Part shown: one piece after another, positions 34,750 through 45,433 of the stretch
How the letters are laid out: each line of letters opens with the position of its first letter
Position numbering within the stretch: the stretch's first letter is position 1
Assembly (NCBI RefSeq): GCF_024199945.1
Contig: NZ_JANADP010000001.1
Location: 5,704,001 to 5,768,000, forward strand
From: Bradyrhizobium sp. CCGUVB4N
Lineage (GTDB): Bacteria; Pseudomonadota; Alphaproteobacteria; Rhizobiales; Xanthobacteraceae
Length of the DNA stretch: 64,000 bases
Direction: 5' to 3'
Notes under the pieces: model-generated
The model's database searches: none
What the model was told of the DNA's origin: nothing
What the model saw: the letters and a program-made list of their open reading frames with translations, nothing else
Translations under genes and position numbers: made by a program

Positions 34750-35196
34750 ATGAGGGAACTTGCGGGCATTGCGGCCCTGTTCGCCGGGCTTTGGCTGGCC
34801 GCGGCCGAGGCCGGCTTTCGCACCCCGGAATCGCTGGTCCGCAACATCTACGGCTATTATGGCGAGGGCGCGCCGGAGCTATCCAAGGGCCTGCCGCGGG
34901 ATGAGGCAACCTCCCGGCAGTTCTTCGACCCCTCCTTGCGCAAGGCGTGGTCCGCCCCGCGCACCGAGCCCTACGATTTCCTGGTGCAGAGCCAAAGCTG
35001 GAAGCTCGGCCCGGTCGCAATCGCAATCATCCGCAGGCAATACGACAAGACCTATGTTGCGGCGAACTTCGACAATCTCGGCCGGCCGGTGACGTTGAAC
35101 TTCATCCTGGTCAACGGGCCCGAGGGCTGGCTGATCACGGATGTCGAGAGCCCGCACGACAGTTTGCGGATGTTTCTGGAGCAGTTTCGGAATTGA
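34750..35196 (+). CDS. DUF3828-like exported protein
   Basis: A 148-residue protein with a short signal (MRELAGIAALFAGLWLAAAEA). The mature domain begins TPESLVRNIYGYYGEG and contains FFDPSLRKAW and VNGPEGWLITDVES, consistent with the DUF3828 fold (NTF2-like periplasmic proteins). The function is unknown. No ribosome binding site stands out. It sits between RluA and ATP12 genes, where related genomes often carry other housekeeping genes. Confidence 0.72.
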   Translation: MRELAGIAALFAGLWLAAAEAGFRTPESLVRNIYGYYGEGAPELSKGLPRDEATSRQFFDPSLRKAWSAPRTEPYDFLVQSQSWKLGPVAIAIIRRQYDKTYVAANFDNLGRPVTLNFILVNGPEGWLITDVESPHDSLRMFLEQFRN

Positions 35197-35234
35197 GCGT
35201 GTTGTGGCGGTGAGCTCGTCGCCCAATACTCCGC

Positions 35235-35363
35235 CGTCGTCCTGGCGAAAGCCAGGACCCATACCGCGTGATGTATCAAGAGGACGAAATCGAAGTACCG
35301 GACGACAAGCCTTCGTCGAACTGCTCCCTGGGGTAATGGGTCCTGGCTTTCGCCAGGACGACG
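35235..35363. repeat. Intergenic palindromic repeat (GTCCTGGCGAAAGCCAGGAC family)
   Basis: Each end is itself a hairpin (GTCCTGGC-GAAA-GCCAGGAC on the left, GTCCTGGC-TTTC-GCCAGGAC on the right), and the two are in inverted order. Inner CATACCGCG and AAGTACCGG sequence separates them. It lies between convergent genes and could terminate both. Confidence 0.82.
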
Positions 35364-35381
35364 ATAGGGAAGCAGCTCGGC

Positions 35382-36596
35382 CTACTCCTCCGGCGCGTTC
35401 TCGATCGGGTCGAACCGGCTCGCGTCCAGCCCGAGCAGATTCCACGACTGCTGCATGTGCGGCGGCAACGGCGCGGTGGCGTCGATCACGCCACCGCGCG
35501 GATGCGGGATGACGATGCGGCGCGCCAGCAGATGCAGGCGGTTTTGCAGGCCGCCCGGCAACTGCCAGTTCTCGATGTTGAAATATTTGGGATCGCCGAC
35601 GATGGGATGGCCGATATGCTCCATATGGGCGCGCAGCTGATGGGTGCGCCCCGTCACCGGCTTCAGCGACACCCAGGTCAGCTTGTTGCCGGCGGTCTCG
35701 ACCACCGCGTAATACGTCACCGCGTGGCTGGCGCCCTCGTCGCCGTGCTGCGCGATGCGCATGATGGTGTCGTCCTCGCTCTCCTCCTTGGCGAGGAAGG
35801 TCGAGATGCGGCCCTGCTTCGGCTTCGGCAGGCCCGGCACCAGCGCCCAATAGGTTTTCCGTGCCGAGCGGGAGCGGAAGGCGCCGGTCAGATGCGAGGC
35901 GGCGAAGCGCGTCTTGGCGATCAGGAGACAGCCCGACGTCTCCCGGTCGATACGATGCACGAGGCGCGGCTTCTGGCCCTTGGAATCGCGCATCACCTCC
36001 AGCATCTGGTCGACGTGGCGCGTCATGCCCGAGCCGCCCTGCACGGCGAGGCCAGCCGGCTTGTTCAGCACGAGGACGTCGTCATCCTCGTAGATCGTCA
36101 TCTCCTTCAGCGTGGCGAGCGTCTTTTGCGCGCCTTCCGACAGCTCGCCGACAGCCTTCGGCGTGTCGAGCTTCAGCGGCGGGATGCGGACGCTCTGCCC
36201 CTCCTCCAGCCGGTCCTTGCTGTCGACGCGTTTGCCGTCGACGCGCAGCTCGCCTTTGCGGACGACGCGCTGGATGTGGGAGAACGACAGGCCGGGAAAG
36301 CGTGCTTCGAGGAAACGATCGACGCGCATGTTGTTCTCGTCGGCCGTGACCTTGACGGTCTGCACCTTGGTCGGCAGGAGCGCCTCGACCGGTTTTGCCG
36401 GCGCGGCCTTCTCCAGCTCCGCTCTGGGCGGACGCCGTTCAGCGCGCTCGGCCGCAAAGCGCGGCGGCTTGCCACCGGGCTTGCCGCCCGGACGCGGCCC
36501 GGCCTTCTTCGCGGTCCGTGCCTTGAACGGGCGCGATTCCTTGCGCTCATCGCGCGAACGGGGCTCTTGATTGGTTCTTTTGATGCGGCGGCTCAT
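35382..36596 (-). CDS. RluA-family pseudouridine synthase
   Basis: A 404-residue protein. The basic disordered N-terminus of about 85 residues (rich in Lys, Arg, Pro) is followed by an S4 RNA-binding domain (MRVDRFLEARFPGLSFSHIQRVVRKGELRVDGKRV). The catalytic domain has the motif RLVHRIDRETSGCLLIAKT, where the Asp of HRIDRETSG is the nucleophile. The family converts uridines to pseudouridine in 23S rRNA (RluC/RluD-like). It lies 52 bases after the RarA gene in the same direction. Confidence 0.9.
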   Translation of the reverse strand: MSRRIKRTNQEPRSRDERKESRPFKARTAKKAGPRPGGKPGGKPPRFAAERAERRPPRAELEKAAPAKPVEALLPTKVQTVKVTADENNMRVDRFLEARFPGLSFSHIQRVVRKGELRVDGKRVDSKDRLEEGQSVRIPPLKLDTPKAVGELSEGAQKTLATLKEMTIYEDDDVLVLNKPAGLAVQGGSGMTRHVDQMLEVMRDSKGQKPRLVHRIDRETSGCLLIAKTRFAASHLTGAFRSRSARKTYWALVPGLPKPKQGRISTFLAKEESEDDTIMRIAQHGDEGASHAVTYYAVVETAGNKLTWVSLKPVTGRTHQLRAHMEHIGHPIVGDPKYFNIENWQLPGGLQNRLHLLARRIVIPHPRGGVIDATAPLPPHMQQSWNLLGLDASRFDPIENAPEE

Positions 36597-36648
36597 GCTT
36601 GCCTGCCTACCCTAAAAGCCGGCTCCCGTCACGGCGAAATGGCCGATT

Positions 36649-37982
36649 CTAGCGCGAGCCGCCCCGCTCCTTGCGCAGCTTGGCCCAGTACTCCAGCCGC
36701 TTGCGGATCTCCCGCTCGAAACCGCGCTCCGGCGGGTCGTAGAAGGTCTGGCGGCCCAGCGCTTCCGGGAAATAGTCCTGGCCGGAGAAGGCGTCGGGCG
36801 CGTCGTGGTCGTATTCGTAGGCTGCGCCGTAGCCCTCCGACTTCATCAGCTTGGTCGGCGAGTTCAGGATATGCTTCGGCGGCAGCAGCGAGCCGGCCTG
36901 TTTGGCGACCTGCATCGCCGTGCCGAACGCCGTGTAGACCGCATTCGATTTCGGCGCGGTGGCGAGATAGACGACCGCTTGCGCGATCGCGAGCTCGCCT
37001 TCGGGATGGCCGAGGAAGTCGAAGGCATCTTTCGCCGCATTGGCGATCACGAGCGCCTGCGGATCGGCGAGCCCGATGTCCTCGACCGCCATGCGCACGA
37101 CGCGGCGCGCGAGGAACAGCGGATCCTCACCGGCATCGAGCATGCGGGCAAGGTAGTACAGCGCCGCATCGGGATCGGAGCCGCGCACCGATTTATGCAG
37201 CGCCGAGATCAGATTGTAATGACCGTCGGCCGATTTGTCGTAGATCGGTGCGCGGCGTTGCAGGATGTCCTGCAACTGTGCGGCGTTGAAAATCTCATCC
37301 GCCCGCGCCGAACGCCACACCTCTTCGGCGAGCGTCAACGACGCACGGCCATCACCATCGGCCATGCGCACCAGCACGGCGCGCGCCTCCTCGTCGAGCG
37401 GGAGTTTGCGACCCTCGACCTCCTCGGCATGCGCGAACAGTTTTTCGATCGCGGCGGCATCGAGCGAACGAAACACCAGCACGCGCGCGCGGGACAAAAG
37501 CGCCGCGTTGAGCTCGAAGGACGGGTTCTCGGTGGTGGCGCCGACCATGACGACGGTGCCGTCCTCCATCACCGGCAGAAACGAATCCTGCTGGGCGCGG
37601 TTGAAGCGATGCACCTCGTCGACGAACAGCAGCGTGCCCTTGCCCATCTCGCGGCGGGCACGCGCGGCGTCGAATGCTTTCTTCAGGTCAGCGACGCCGG
37701 AGAACACCGCGGAGATCTGCTCGAAATGCAGGTCCGTCGCATCCGCGAGCAGCCGTGCCACCGTGGTCTTGCCGGTGCCGGGCGGCCCCCAGAACACCAG
37801 CGAACCAAGCGTGCGCGTCTCCAGCATGCGCGTCAGCGCGCCGTCAGGGCCGAGGATGTGATCCTGGCCGACGACCTCCGACAGCGCACGCGGCCGCAAG
37901 CGATCCGGCAGCGGATGCGGGGCCTCGTGATCGAGCCCCGCCGCGGCAAAGAGAGTTGGCGTCTCCTGTGGTCGCTTCGGAC

Positions 37983-37986
<4 letters not shown>
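36649..37986 (-). CDS. rarA: Replication-associated recombination protein A (MgsA/RarA AAA+ ATPase)
   Basis: A 445-residue AAA+ ATPase. It has Walker A GPPGTGKTTVARLLA (about 68-82), Walker B LLFVDEVHRFN (about 128-138) and sensor-1 GATTENPSFELN. The C-terminal MgsA domain ends ...PERGFEREIRKRLEYWAKLRKERG. It acts at stalled replication forks and on single-stranded DNA-binding protein-coated ends. Its start overlaps the protease stop by four bases (ATGA), so translation is coupled to DegQ. Confidence 0.95.
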
Positions 37987-39386
<1,400 letters not shown>

Positions 39387-39702
39387 TCCTACCTCTTGGA
39401 AAAGACGCCGGAATATAGGCGTGTTCGCCCCCCAATAGAAGGGCGCCGGGCGGCAATATTCAGCCCCTTACCAGTGTGGCCGGGACGCAAGCTCCGCGTG
39501 CAAAATGACAATTTGGGAGGCGCCGCACATTGGCATGATGCACGTCATCTTGCATGCTGCCCAATGGCGGATTCGGCTGCGGCGAATTTGCATCAGGCGG
39601 AACCATTGCAGCCGTGGCGCGCCGTCGCGGGACAGTCATCGATCCTTCTTAGGCTCTCCCGTTACGACTTGGGGAAGTTGGTCTAACCGATGGAGTGGTG
39701 AC
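39387..39702. promoter_or_regulatory. Divergent intergenic region between DegQ and porin genes
   Basis: A 316-base gap with both promoters. No repeat of the families above is present and no convincing open frame. A weak dyad, GCATGATG...CATCTTGCATGC, near 39532-39556 is the only structure noticed. Candidate promoter boxes are not clear enough to call. Confidence 0.4.
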
Positions 39703-41316
39703 GTGAGCAGGACAAGAATGACAGCCGCCGCGATTGGTCTCGCCGGCGCACTGGCGGCCTCGCAGGCCCAGGCACAATCAGCAAGCAACAGCGATCAGGA
39801 GATCGCGCTTCTGAAGCAGCAGCTGAAGATGCTGGAGCAGAAGCTCGACAAGCTCCAGAACCAGACCGCCGCGAATACGGCGGCCGCAGCAAAGACGAGG
39901 GCAGAGGCGAAGGCTGAAGCAAAGGCCGAGGCGCGCTCGGAGGCGAAGGCGGTCGTCGCCAACGCAAATGCAGCCATTCCGGTCAAGGGGCCAGTCGCTC
40001 CGTCCGGCGTCGTGGTGACGATGCCGAACAACCGCCCGACCATCTGCACCGCAGACGAGCAGAACTGTGTGGCCATCACGAGCCGTGTGCACTGGGATGT
40101 CGGCGGTTACAACTACCGTCCCAACACGGCAGCGACGACGCCGCAACAGCTCGATAACGGCGAGAACCTCCGCCGTGCGCGCATCGGCGTCGTCGGCAAG
40201 TTCTTCGGCGACTGGAACTATGCCCTGATCTACGACTTCGGCGGCTCGGCCGACGGCTTCGGCGGCGCGGCGGCCGGCTCACTGCCAGGCGGAGGGACAT
40301 CGGGCGTCGAAAATGCCTATCTGAGCTACACCGGTCTCAAGCCGTTCGGCGGCAAGATGGCGATCGAAGCCGGTATCATGGATATCGCCTGGACGATGGA
40401 CGAATCCACCAGCTCGAACGACATCATGTTCATGGAACGTGCGTCGGCCGGCATCATCGCGCAAAACATCGCAGCCGGTGACTTCCGTTCCGCCGTCGGC
40501 ACCCGCTGGTGGAATGACCAGCTCTGGATGGGCGCCTATGTCACCGGACCGACCACGGGCCAGATCCACTCTGCGTCGAGCGTCACTCCGCCCGGCTCCA
40601 GTGAGCAATATGGCGCGGTCGCGCGCATCGCCGGCAACCCGATCAATGGCAACGGCTACTCGGTGCATATCGGCGCGGACGCGGAATGGCTGATCCAGCC
40701 GCCGCGCAATCTGGTGACGCAAGCGCAGACGCTCACGCTCAGTGACCGGCCGGAGCTTAGGATCGATCCGACCACGCTGATCTCGACCGGCGCGATCGCC
40801 AACGTCTCCGGGGCTCAGGTCTACGGCGTCGAGGCGGCTGCGACCTATGGCTCGTTCATCGCACAGGGCGAATATTACTGGTTCAACGTCGACCGCACCG
40901 CCAATACGGGCCTGCCGCCGTTCGGCGCGTCGAGCCTGAAATTCGACGGCGGCTACGCGCAGGTCGGCTACGTCCTGACCGGCGAGAGCCGTGCCTACAA
41001 TGCCGCGAACGCCGCCTATGGCGGGATCAAACCGGCCAATCCCTTCTCACTGGCCGGCGGCGGCTGGGGTGCCTGGGAAATCGCCGGACGCGTGAGCACG
41101 ATGAACCTGAACGATCAGCTCGCGACCGCAGCCGGCATCGCGGGTGGACGCCAGACCATCTACACCGCCGCGCTGAACTGGTACGTCAACAACAACGTCC
41201 GCTTCATGCTCGACTATCTGCATGGCGACATCTCCAAGCAGGCGAGCGCCGTCTCCGCGGTAAACACGGGCTCGACGTTCAACGCGATCGCAATGCGTAC
41301 GCAGGTCGCATTCTGA
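39703..41316 (+). CDS. Porin, phosphate-selective O/P type
   Basis: A 537-residue outer-membrane porin if started at GTG 39703, which has GGAG seven bases upstream; ATG 39718 is the alternative. The signal peptide is TRMTAAAIGLAGALAASQAQA. A Lys/Gln/Ala coiled coil follows (about 30-90: QEIALLKQQLKMLEQKLDKLQ), as in trimerising porins. A beta-rich barrel then ends in the aromatic residue of TQVAF, the outer-membrane assembly signal. It probably imports anions or small solutes. Confidence 0.87.
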   Translation: MSRTRMTAAAIGLAGALAASQAQAQSASNSDQEIALLKQQLKMLEQKLDKLQNQTAANTAAAAKTRAEAKAEAKAEARSEAKAVVANANAAIPVKGPVAPSGVVVTMPNNRPTICTADEQNCVAITSRVHWDVGGYNYRPNTAATTPQQLDNGENLRRARIGVVGKFFGDWNYALIYDFGGSADGFGGAAAGSLPGGGTSGVENAYLSYTGLKPFGGKMAIEAGIMDIAWTMDESTSSNDIMFMERASAGIIAQNIAAGDFRSAVGTRWWNDQLWMGAYVTGPTTGQIHSASSVTPPGSSEQYGAVARIAGNPINGNGYSVHIGADAEWLIQPPRNLVTQAQTLTLSDRPELRIDPTTLISTGAIANVSGAQVYGVEAAATYGSFIAQGEYYWFNVDRTANTGLPPFGASSLKFDGGYAQVGYVLTGESRAYNAANAAYGGIKPANPFSLAGGGWGAWEIAGRVSTMNLNDQLATAAGIAGGRQTIYTAALNWYVNNNVRFMLDYLHGDISKQASAVSAVNTGSTFNAIAMRTQVAF

Positions 41317-41336
41317 CGTGACGTTCTGACGAAAAG

Positions 41337-41366
41337 CGCCGGGAGCGGCACAGGCCGCTCCCGGCG
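41337..41366 (+). terminator. Hairpin terminator of the porin gene
   Basis: A perfect 12-bp stem (CGCCGGGAGCGG with CCGCTCCCGGCG) and loop CACAGG, 20 bases after the stop. It lacks a T-run, so it may act as a pause or mRNA 3' stem rather than a classical intrinsic terminator. Confidence 0.65.
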
Positions 41367-41368
41367 TA

Positions 41369-41390
41369 ATAGTATCCAATCGGATACTAT
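41369..41390. promoter_or_regulatory. Candidate operator palindrome upstream of the alcohol dehydrogenase
   Basis: A perfect 9-bp inverted repeat, ATAGTATCC and GGATACTAT, spaced by AATC, 87 bases before the dehydrogenase start. AT-rich perfect dyads of this form are typical binding sites for small winged-helix regulators of the HxlR or MarR type, which often control quinone/alcohol dehydrogenases. No regulator gene is adjacent, so the regulator is unknown. Confidence 0.5.
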
Positions 41391-41476
41391 GTTCCCGAAC
41401 TTGCAGTACTTGCCAAACAGGAGCCGGGGCGACAGTTAGAGCGGCAGGCGAATACGCCATCTGATGGAGACAAGCC

Positions 41477-42490
41477 ATGAAGGCCGTCGGCTACAAAAAA
41501 TCGCTTCCGATCGAGGATCAGGACGCGCTGATCGATTTCGAGACCACCAAACCCGAGCCCAAGGGGCGCGATATCCGCGTCGCGGTGAAGGCGATCTCGG
41601 CCAATCCGGTCGATTACAAGGTGCGCAAGCGCGCCGCCCCGCCCGAGGGCGAGACCAAGATCCTGGGTTATGACGCGGCCGGCGTGGTCGATGCGGTCGG
41701 GCCCGAGGTCACGCTGTTCAAGCCCGGCGACGAGGTGTCTTACGCGGGCTCGATCCTGCGCCAGGGCACCAATTCCGAATTCCACCTGGTCGACGAGCGC
41801 ATCGTCGGCAACAAGCCGAAATCGCTCTCGTTCGCCCAAGCCGCCGCCCTTCCCCTCACCTCCATCACCGCCTGGGAGTTGCTGTTCGACCGGCTCGGCG
41901 CGGTTCCCGGCAAGAGCGTCGATCCACGCACGCTTCTCATCACCGGCGGCGCCGGCGGCGTCGGCTCGATCCTGATCCAACTCGCGCGCCGCCTCACCGG
42001 CCTCACGGTGGTCGCGACCGCGACCCGACCGGACTCACAGAAATGGTGTCTCGATCTCGGCGCGCATGCGGTGATCGACCACGGCAAGCCGATGAAGGAA
42101 CAGATCGAAAAGCTCAAGCTGCCGCCGGTCGCGCTGGTGGCGAGCCTCACCTTCACCGACCAGCACTACAAGAGCATCGCCGAGTTCATGGCGCCGCAGG
42201 GCCGGTTCGGCCTGATCGACGATCCGCCCGAGTTCACTATGGGCACGTTCAAGGGCAAGGCGATCTCGGTGCACTGGGAATCGATGTTCACGCGCTCCTC
42301 GTTCCAGACACCCGACATGATTGCACAGCATCACCTGCTCAACGACGTCGCCGATCTCATCGACAAGGGCGTGCTGCGCACCACGCTCGACCAGACCTTC
42401 GGCACGATCAACGCAGCCAATCTCAAGCGTGCGCACGCGCTGCTCGAGAGCGGCAAGTCGCGCGGCAAGATCGTGCTGGAGGGGTGGTAG
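41477..42490 (+). CDS. Zinc-type alcohol dehydrogenase-like / quinone oxidoreductase
   Basis: A 337-residue MDR-superfamily NADPH-dependent oxidoreductase. It has KAISANPVDYKVRKR, GYDAAGVVDAVG and the nucleotide-binding GGAGGVGSILIQLARRL. The catalytic and structural zinc ligands of true alcohol dehydrogenases are missing, so it belongs to the zinc-free quinone reductase/enoyl reductase side, close to ZADH-type YogA/QorB proteins. It likely detoxifies quinones or reactive carbonyls. It is monocistronic, preceded by the palindrome at 41369. Confidence 0.9.
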   Translation: MKAVGYKKSLPIEDQDALIDFETTKPEPKGRDIRVAVKAISANPVDYKVRKRAAPPEGETKILGYDAAGVVDAVGPEVTLFKPGDEVSYAGSILRQGTNSEFHLVDERIVGNKPKSLSFAQAAALPLTSITAWELLFDRLGAVPGKSVDPRTLLITGGAGGVGSILIQLARRLTGLTVVATATRPDSQKWCLDLGAHAVIDHGKPMKEQIEKLKLPPVALVASLTFTDQHYKSIAEFMAPQGRFGLIDDPPEFTMGTFKGKAISVHWESMFTRSSFQTPDMIAQHHLLNDVADLIDKGVLRTTLDQTFGTINAANLKRAHALLESGKSRGKIVLEGW

Positions 42491-42514
42491 CGACGGTCTC
42501 GTAGGTCGAGATCC

Positions 42515-42606
42515 CGTAGGGTGGGCAAAGCAAAGCGTGCCCACGCACTGCAACATTCGGTCAGAGATGGTGGGCACGGCGCAAGCGCGCCTTTGCCCAC
42601 CCTACG
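42515..42606. repeat. GTGGGCA interspersed repeat, copy 4
   Basis: Starts CGTAGGGTGGGCAAAGC and ends CTTTGCCCACCCTACG, with GCGTGCCCACGC and GTGGGCACGGCGC inside; it is shorter than copy 3. Its last bases (42602-42606) include the stop codon of the downstream aminotransferase gene, so the repeat overlaps the coding end. Confidence 0.85.
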
Positions 42607-43675
42607 ATTTCTGTTGTTGTCTCACGATCCCGGACAACGCCGACAACAGCCGGTCGATCTGCTCATCCGTACCCACGGTGATCCGCAGATAATCCGAGAT
42701 GCGCGCTGCGGAAAAATGGCGGACGATCACCGCCCGCTCCCGCAGCGCCGCCGCAAGCGCGGCACCCTGATGCGCGGGATGGCGCGCGAAGACGAAGTTC
42801 GCCAGCGACGGTAGCACCTCGAAGCCGGCAGCCTTCAGTCCGCGGGTCAGCCGCTCCCTGCCCTCGATCACGCGACCGCGGCTCTGCTGGAAATAGGCGT
42901 CGTCTTCCAGGGAGGCGATCGCGCCCGCCTGGGCAGGCCGGCCGAGCGGATAGGAATTGAAGCTGTCCTTCACACGCGTCAGCCCATCGATCAGATCGGC
43001 GTCGCCGATCGCATATCCGACCCGAAGCCCGGCCAGCGCGCGCGATTTGGACATGGTCTGCACGACCAGGAGATTCCGATGCGACGCCACCAGCGGAATT
43101 GCGGTCTCGGCGCCGAAGTCGACATAGGCCTCGTCGACGACCACAGGCACATCCGGATGCTGCTCCAGCAATGTCGTGATCTCGGCGCGAGACAGCGCGA
43201 TCCCCGTCGGCGCGTTCGGATTGGGGACGATGATCGCGCCGGCCGGCCGGCGATAATCGGCGATGCGGATCTGCATGGCCTGGTCGAGCGGCACGGCCTC
43301 GTAGGCAATGCCGAACAGGCCGCAATAGACGGGATAGAAACTGTAGGTGATATCGGGAAACAGCAGCGGTGCATCATGCTTCAGCAGCGCGACGAAGGCA
43401 TGCGCCAGCACCTCGTCCGAGCCATTGCCGACGAACACCTGCTCGGGCCTCACGCCGTGATACGCGGCCAGGGCGGCCCGCAGCGCGGTCGCCTGCGGGT
43501 CCGGATAAAGACGCAGCGTGTCGGCTGCCGCGTCGCGGATCGCCTCAAGCGCACGCGGAGACGGACCGAGCGGGTTCTCATTGGTGTTCAGCTTGACCAG
43601 ATCCGCCATGCGCGGCTGTTCGCCCGGCACATAGGGCTTCAAATCGTGCGTCAAGCTGCTCCAGAAACGGCTCAT
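42602..43675 (-). CDS. hisC: Histidinol-phosphate aminotransferase-like PLP enzyme
   Basis: A 357-residue class I aminotransferase. LNTNENPLGPSP, the PLP-binding GNGSDEVL, VVDEAYVDF and the Schiff-base Lys in TMSKSRALAGLRVGY are all present. HisC converts imidazole acetol-phosphate to histidinol phosphate; paralogues also handle aromatic amino acids. The other his genes are absent, so this may be a secondary HisC. Its start overlaps the ClC stop by four bases, and its last two codons plus stop lie in repeat copy 4. Confidence 0.9.
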   Translation of the reverse strand: MSRFWSSLTHDLKPYVPGEQPRMADLVKLNTNENPLGPSPRALEAIRDAAADTLRLYPDPQATALRAALAAYHGVRPEQVFVGNGSDEVLAHAFVALLKHDAPLLFPDITYSFYPVYCGLFGIAYEAVPLDQAMQIRIADYRRPAGAIIVPNPNAPTGIALSRAEITTLLEQHPDVPVVVDEAYVDFGAETAIPLVASHRNLLVVQTMSKSRALAGLRVGYAIGDADLIDGLTRVKDSFNSYPLGRPAQAGAIASLEDDAYFQQSRGRVIEGRERLTRGLKAAGFEVLPSLANFVFARHPAHQGAALAAALRERAVIVRHFSAARISDYLRITVGTDEQIDRLLSALSGIVRQQQKS

Positions 43676-44988
43676 TTTCCTTCCTCCTCACGCGGACGCG
43701 TCGCCCGCTCGACGAAGCCTTTTGCGAGCGCGTGATAGATACCTTCCTCGCAGATCATTCGCGAGACGAAATGCGCGATCAGCGCGGCCGCCATCAACGG
43801 CACGACCATGCCGTGATTGTCGGTCATCTCGGTCACGATCACGAAGGCGGTGATCGGCGCCTGCACCACGCCGGCAAAATACGAGACCATGCCGAGCAGC
43901 ATGATCGCACCGAGCGGCGCGTCGTGGAACAACGCCGCGATGTTGCAGCCGATGCCGGCCCCGACGGCCAGCGAGGGCGCGAAGATGCCGCCCGGTATGC
44001 CGCTGATCGCAGCAAAGGTGGTGGCCAGAAGCTTGAGCACGCCAAAATCTCCCGGCAGTGACGAGCCGTGCTCCAACGCCATCTTCACCTGTTCATAGCC
44101 GGTGCCGTAGATCGTATCGCCGGACACCAGGCCGCAGATCGCGACAGCCAGGCCGCAGGCGAATGCAAACCACAGCGGGTGGCCCCTGATCGCGCGGCCG
44201 AGCGGGTTCTTGAAGCCGCGCGCCATGGCGATGACGACGCGGCTGAACAGGCCGCCCGCGAGGCCACCGGCCACGCCACAGAGCGGAACGGCCAACCAGT
44301 CGGCGCCGCGCGCCAGCGACATCGCGCTACTGCCGAAATAGGCGTAATTGCCGGCCAGCGCGAGCGAGGTGAGGCCTGCCGCGATGACGGCCGCAATGAT
44401 GAGGCTGGACGTGCGGGTCTCGAAGGCGCGGCTCATCTCCTCGATGCCGAAGACGATGCCGGCGAGCGGCGTGTTGAAGGCCGCGGCCACGCCTGCGGCG
44501 GCGCCGGCCAGGATCAAGCCGGGCTGACGGCGTGGCGAGACGCGGCCAAGCGCGAACATGATGGAGGCGCCGACCTGAACGGTCGGCCCTTCCCGCCCGA
44601 CCGAGGCGCCGCAGAGGAGCCCGAACAGAGTGAGGATCATCTTGCCGATCGCGATCCGGATCGAGACCAGGCTTTCGCGCGCCGCCTGATCGGTCAGGTG
44701 CCGCGCGGCAATGGCCTGCGGGATGCCGCTGCCCTGGGCATTCGGAAACAGGCGGATGGTCAGGTAGGCCGAGAGCATAAAGCCGAGCGGCGTCACCGCC
44801 AGCACGGCATAACGCGATTTGGCCAGGAGCAGCGTAAAGGCGTGTTGAGCGAGATCGGCAAGCTGCGCCAGCGCGACCGCCGCGGCGCCGATCCCGATCC
44901 CGCCAAGCAGAAAGATCGCCCGCCGCTGCCATCGCGCGGATGTCAGCCTGAACAGGCGTTTGTGGCGGGTCGAGAGGGGCCAGAGCAT
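43672..44988 (-). CDS. ClC-family chloride channel / H+-Cl- antiporter
   Basis: A 438-residue membrane protein. It has the anion-selectivity motifs GSGIPQAIA, GREGPTVQ (with the gating glutamate) and GGIFAPSLAVG. FGIEEM carries the internal proton glutamate, so it is expected to be an antiporter and not a channel. Such proteins support acid resistance and chloride balance. Coupling (ATGA) with the downstream aminotransferase gene is notable because the functions are unrelated. Confidence 0.93.
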   Translation of the reverse strand: MLWPLSTRHKRLFRLTSARWQRRAIFLLGGIGIGAAAVALAQLADLAQHAFTLLLAKSRYAVLAVTPLGFMLSAYLTIRLFPNAQGSGIPQAIAARHLTDQAARESLVSIRIAIGKMILTLFGLLCGASVGREGPTVQVGASIMFALGRVSPRRQPGLILAGAAAGVAAAFNTPLAGIVFGIEEMSRAFETRTSSLIIAAVIAAGLTSLALAGNYAYFGSSAMSLARGADWLAVPLCGVAGGLAGGLFSRVVIAMARGFKNPLGRAIRGHPLWFAFACGLAVAICGLVSGDTIYGTGYEQVKMALEHGSSLPGDFGVLKLLATTFAAISGIPGGIFAPSLAVGAGIGCNIAALFHDAPLGAIMLLGMVSYFAGVVQAPITAFVIVTEMTDNHGMVVPLMAAALIAHFVSRMICEEGIYHALAKGFVERATRPREEEGK

Positions 44989-45045
44989 GGAGCCCCCGTT
45001 TTAGCCTGTCCGGTCCCGAATTGAAGCGGCAAGTGGGCAGACCAG

Positions 45046-45342
45046 CTAGGTCGGAACCACGCCCTCGACGAACAGCAGCCGCCGTTCCAGCACACCGGCG
45101 CGGATCTTCAACGCCTCGGCATATTCCGGCGAAGTGTACCATTCCTTCAGCCGCGCCATCGACGGAAATTCGACGATGACGATAGCCTTCGGCGGAAGGT
45201 TGCCCTCCGCCAGTTCCGCCCTGCCGCCGCGGACGAGGTAATGCCCGCCATACTGCGCAATCGTCTTTGCAGCGAGCGCGCGATAGGCTTCGAAGCCATC
45301 GGGATCGCGCATCTCGACCTCGGAGATCACATAAGCCGTCAT
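45046..45342 (-). CDS. DUF1330 family protein
   Basis: A 98-residue dimeric alpha+beta barrel protein. TAYVISEVEMRDPDGFEAYRALA, HYLVRGGRAE and IVIVEFPSMARLKEWYTSPEYAEAL are classic DUF1330 segments. The catalytic role is not known. It lies 57 bases before the ClC gene in the same direction. Confidence 0.92.
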   Translation of the reverse strand: MTAYVISEVEMRDPDGFEAYRALAAKTIAQYGGHYLVRGGRAELAEGNLPPKAIVIVEFPSMARLKEWYTSPEYAEALKIRAGVLERRLLFVEGVVPT

Positions 45343-45361
45343 GCGCGCAGGCTCTTCTTTT

Positions 45362-45433
45362 TGAGCATGATCCTGGCGGACAACCGCTTCACACTTTGCG
45401 CTAACGCGGCCCTTCGGGTCCGGATCATGCTCT
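45362..45433. repeat. Intergenic palindromic repeat (GAGCATGATC family)
   Basis: The left end is TGAGCATGATCC and the right end GGATCATGCTCT, with a GC-rich centre (ACCGCTTCACACTTTGCG, then CGGCCCTTCGGGTCC). Elements of this kind are widespread in Rhizobiales genomes. The stop codon of the following SDR gene begins at its last base. Confidence 0.8.

Noticed and set aside
39505..39702. Upstream extension of the porin frame
   Set aside because: It has no signal character and precedes the ribosome binding site and signal peptide at 39703.
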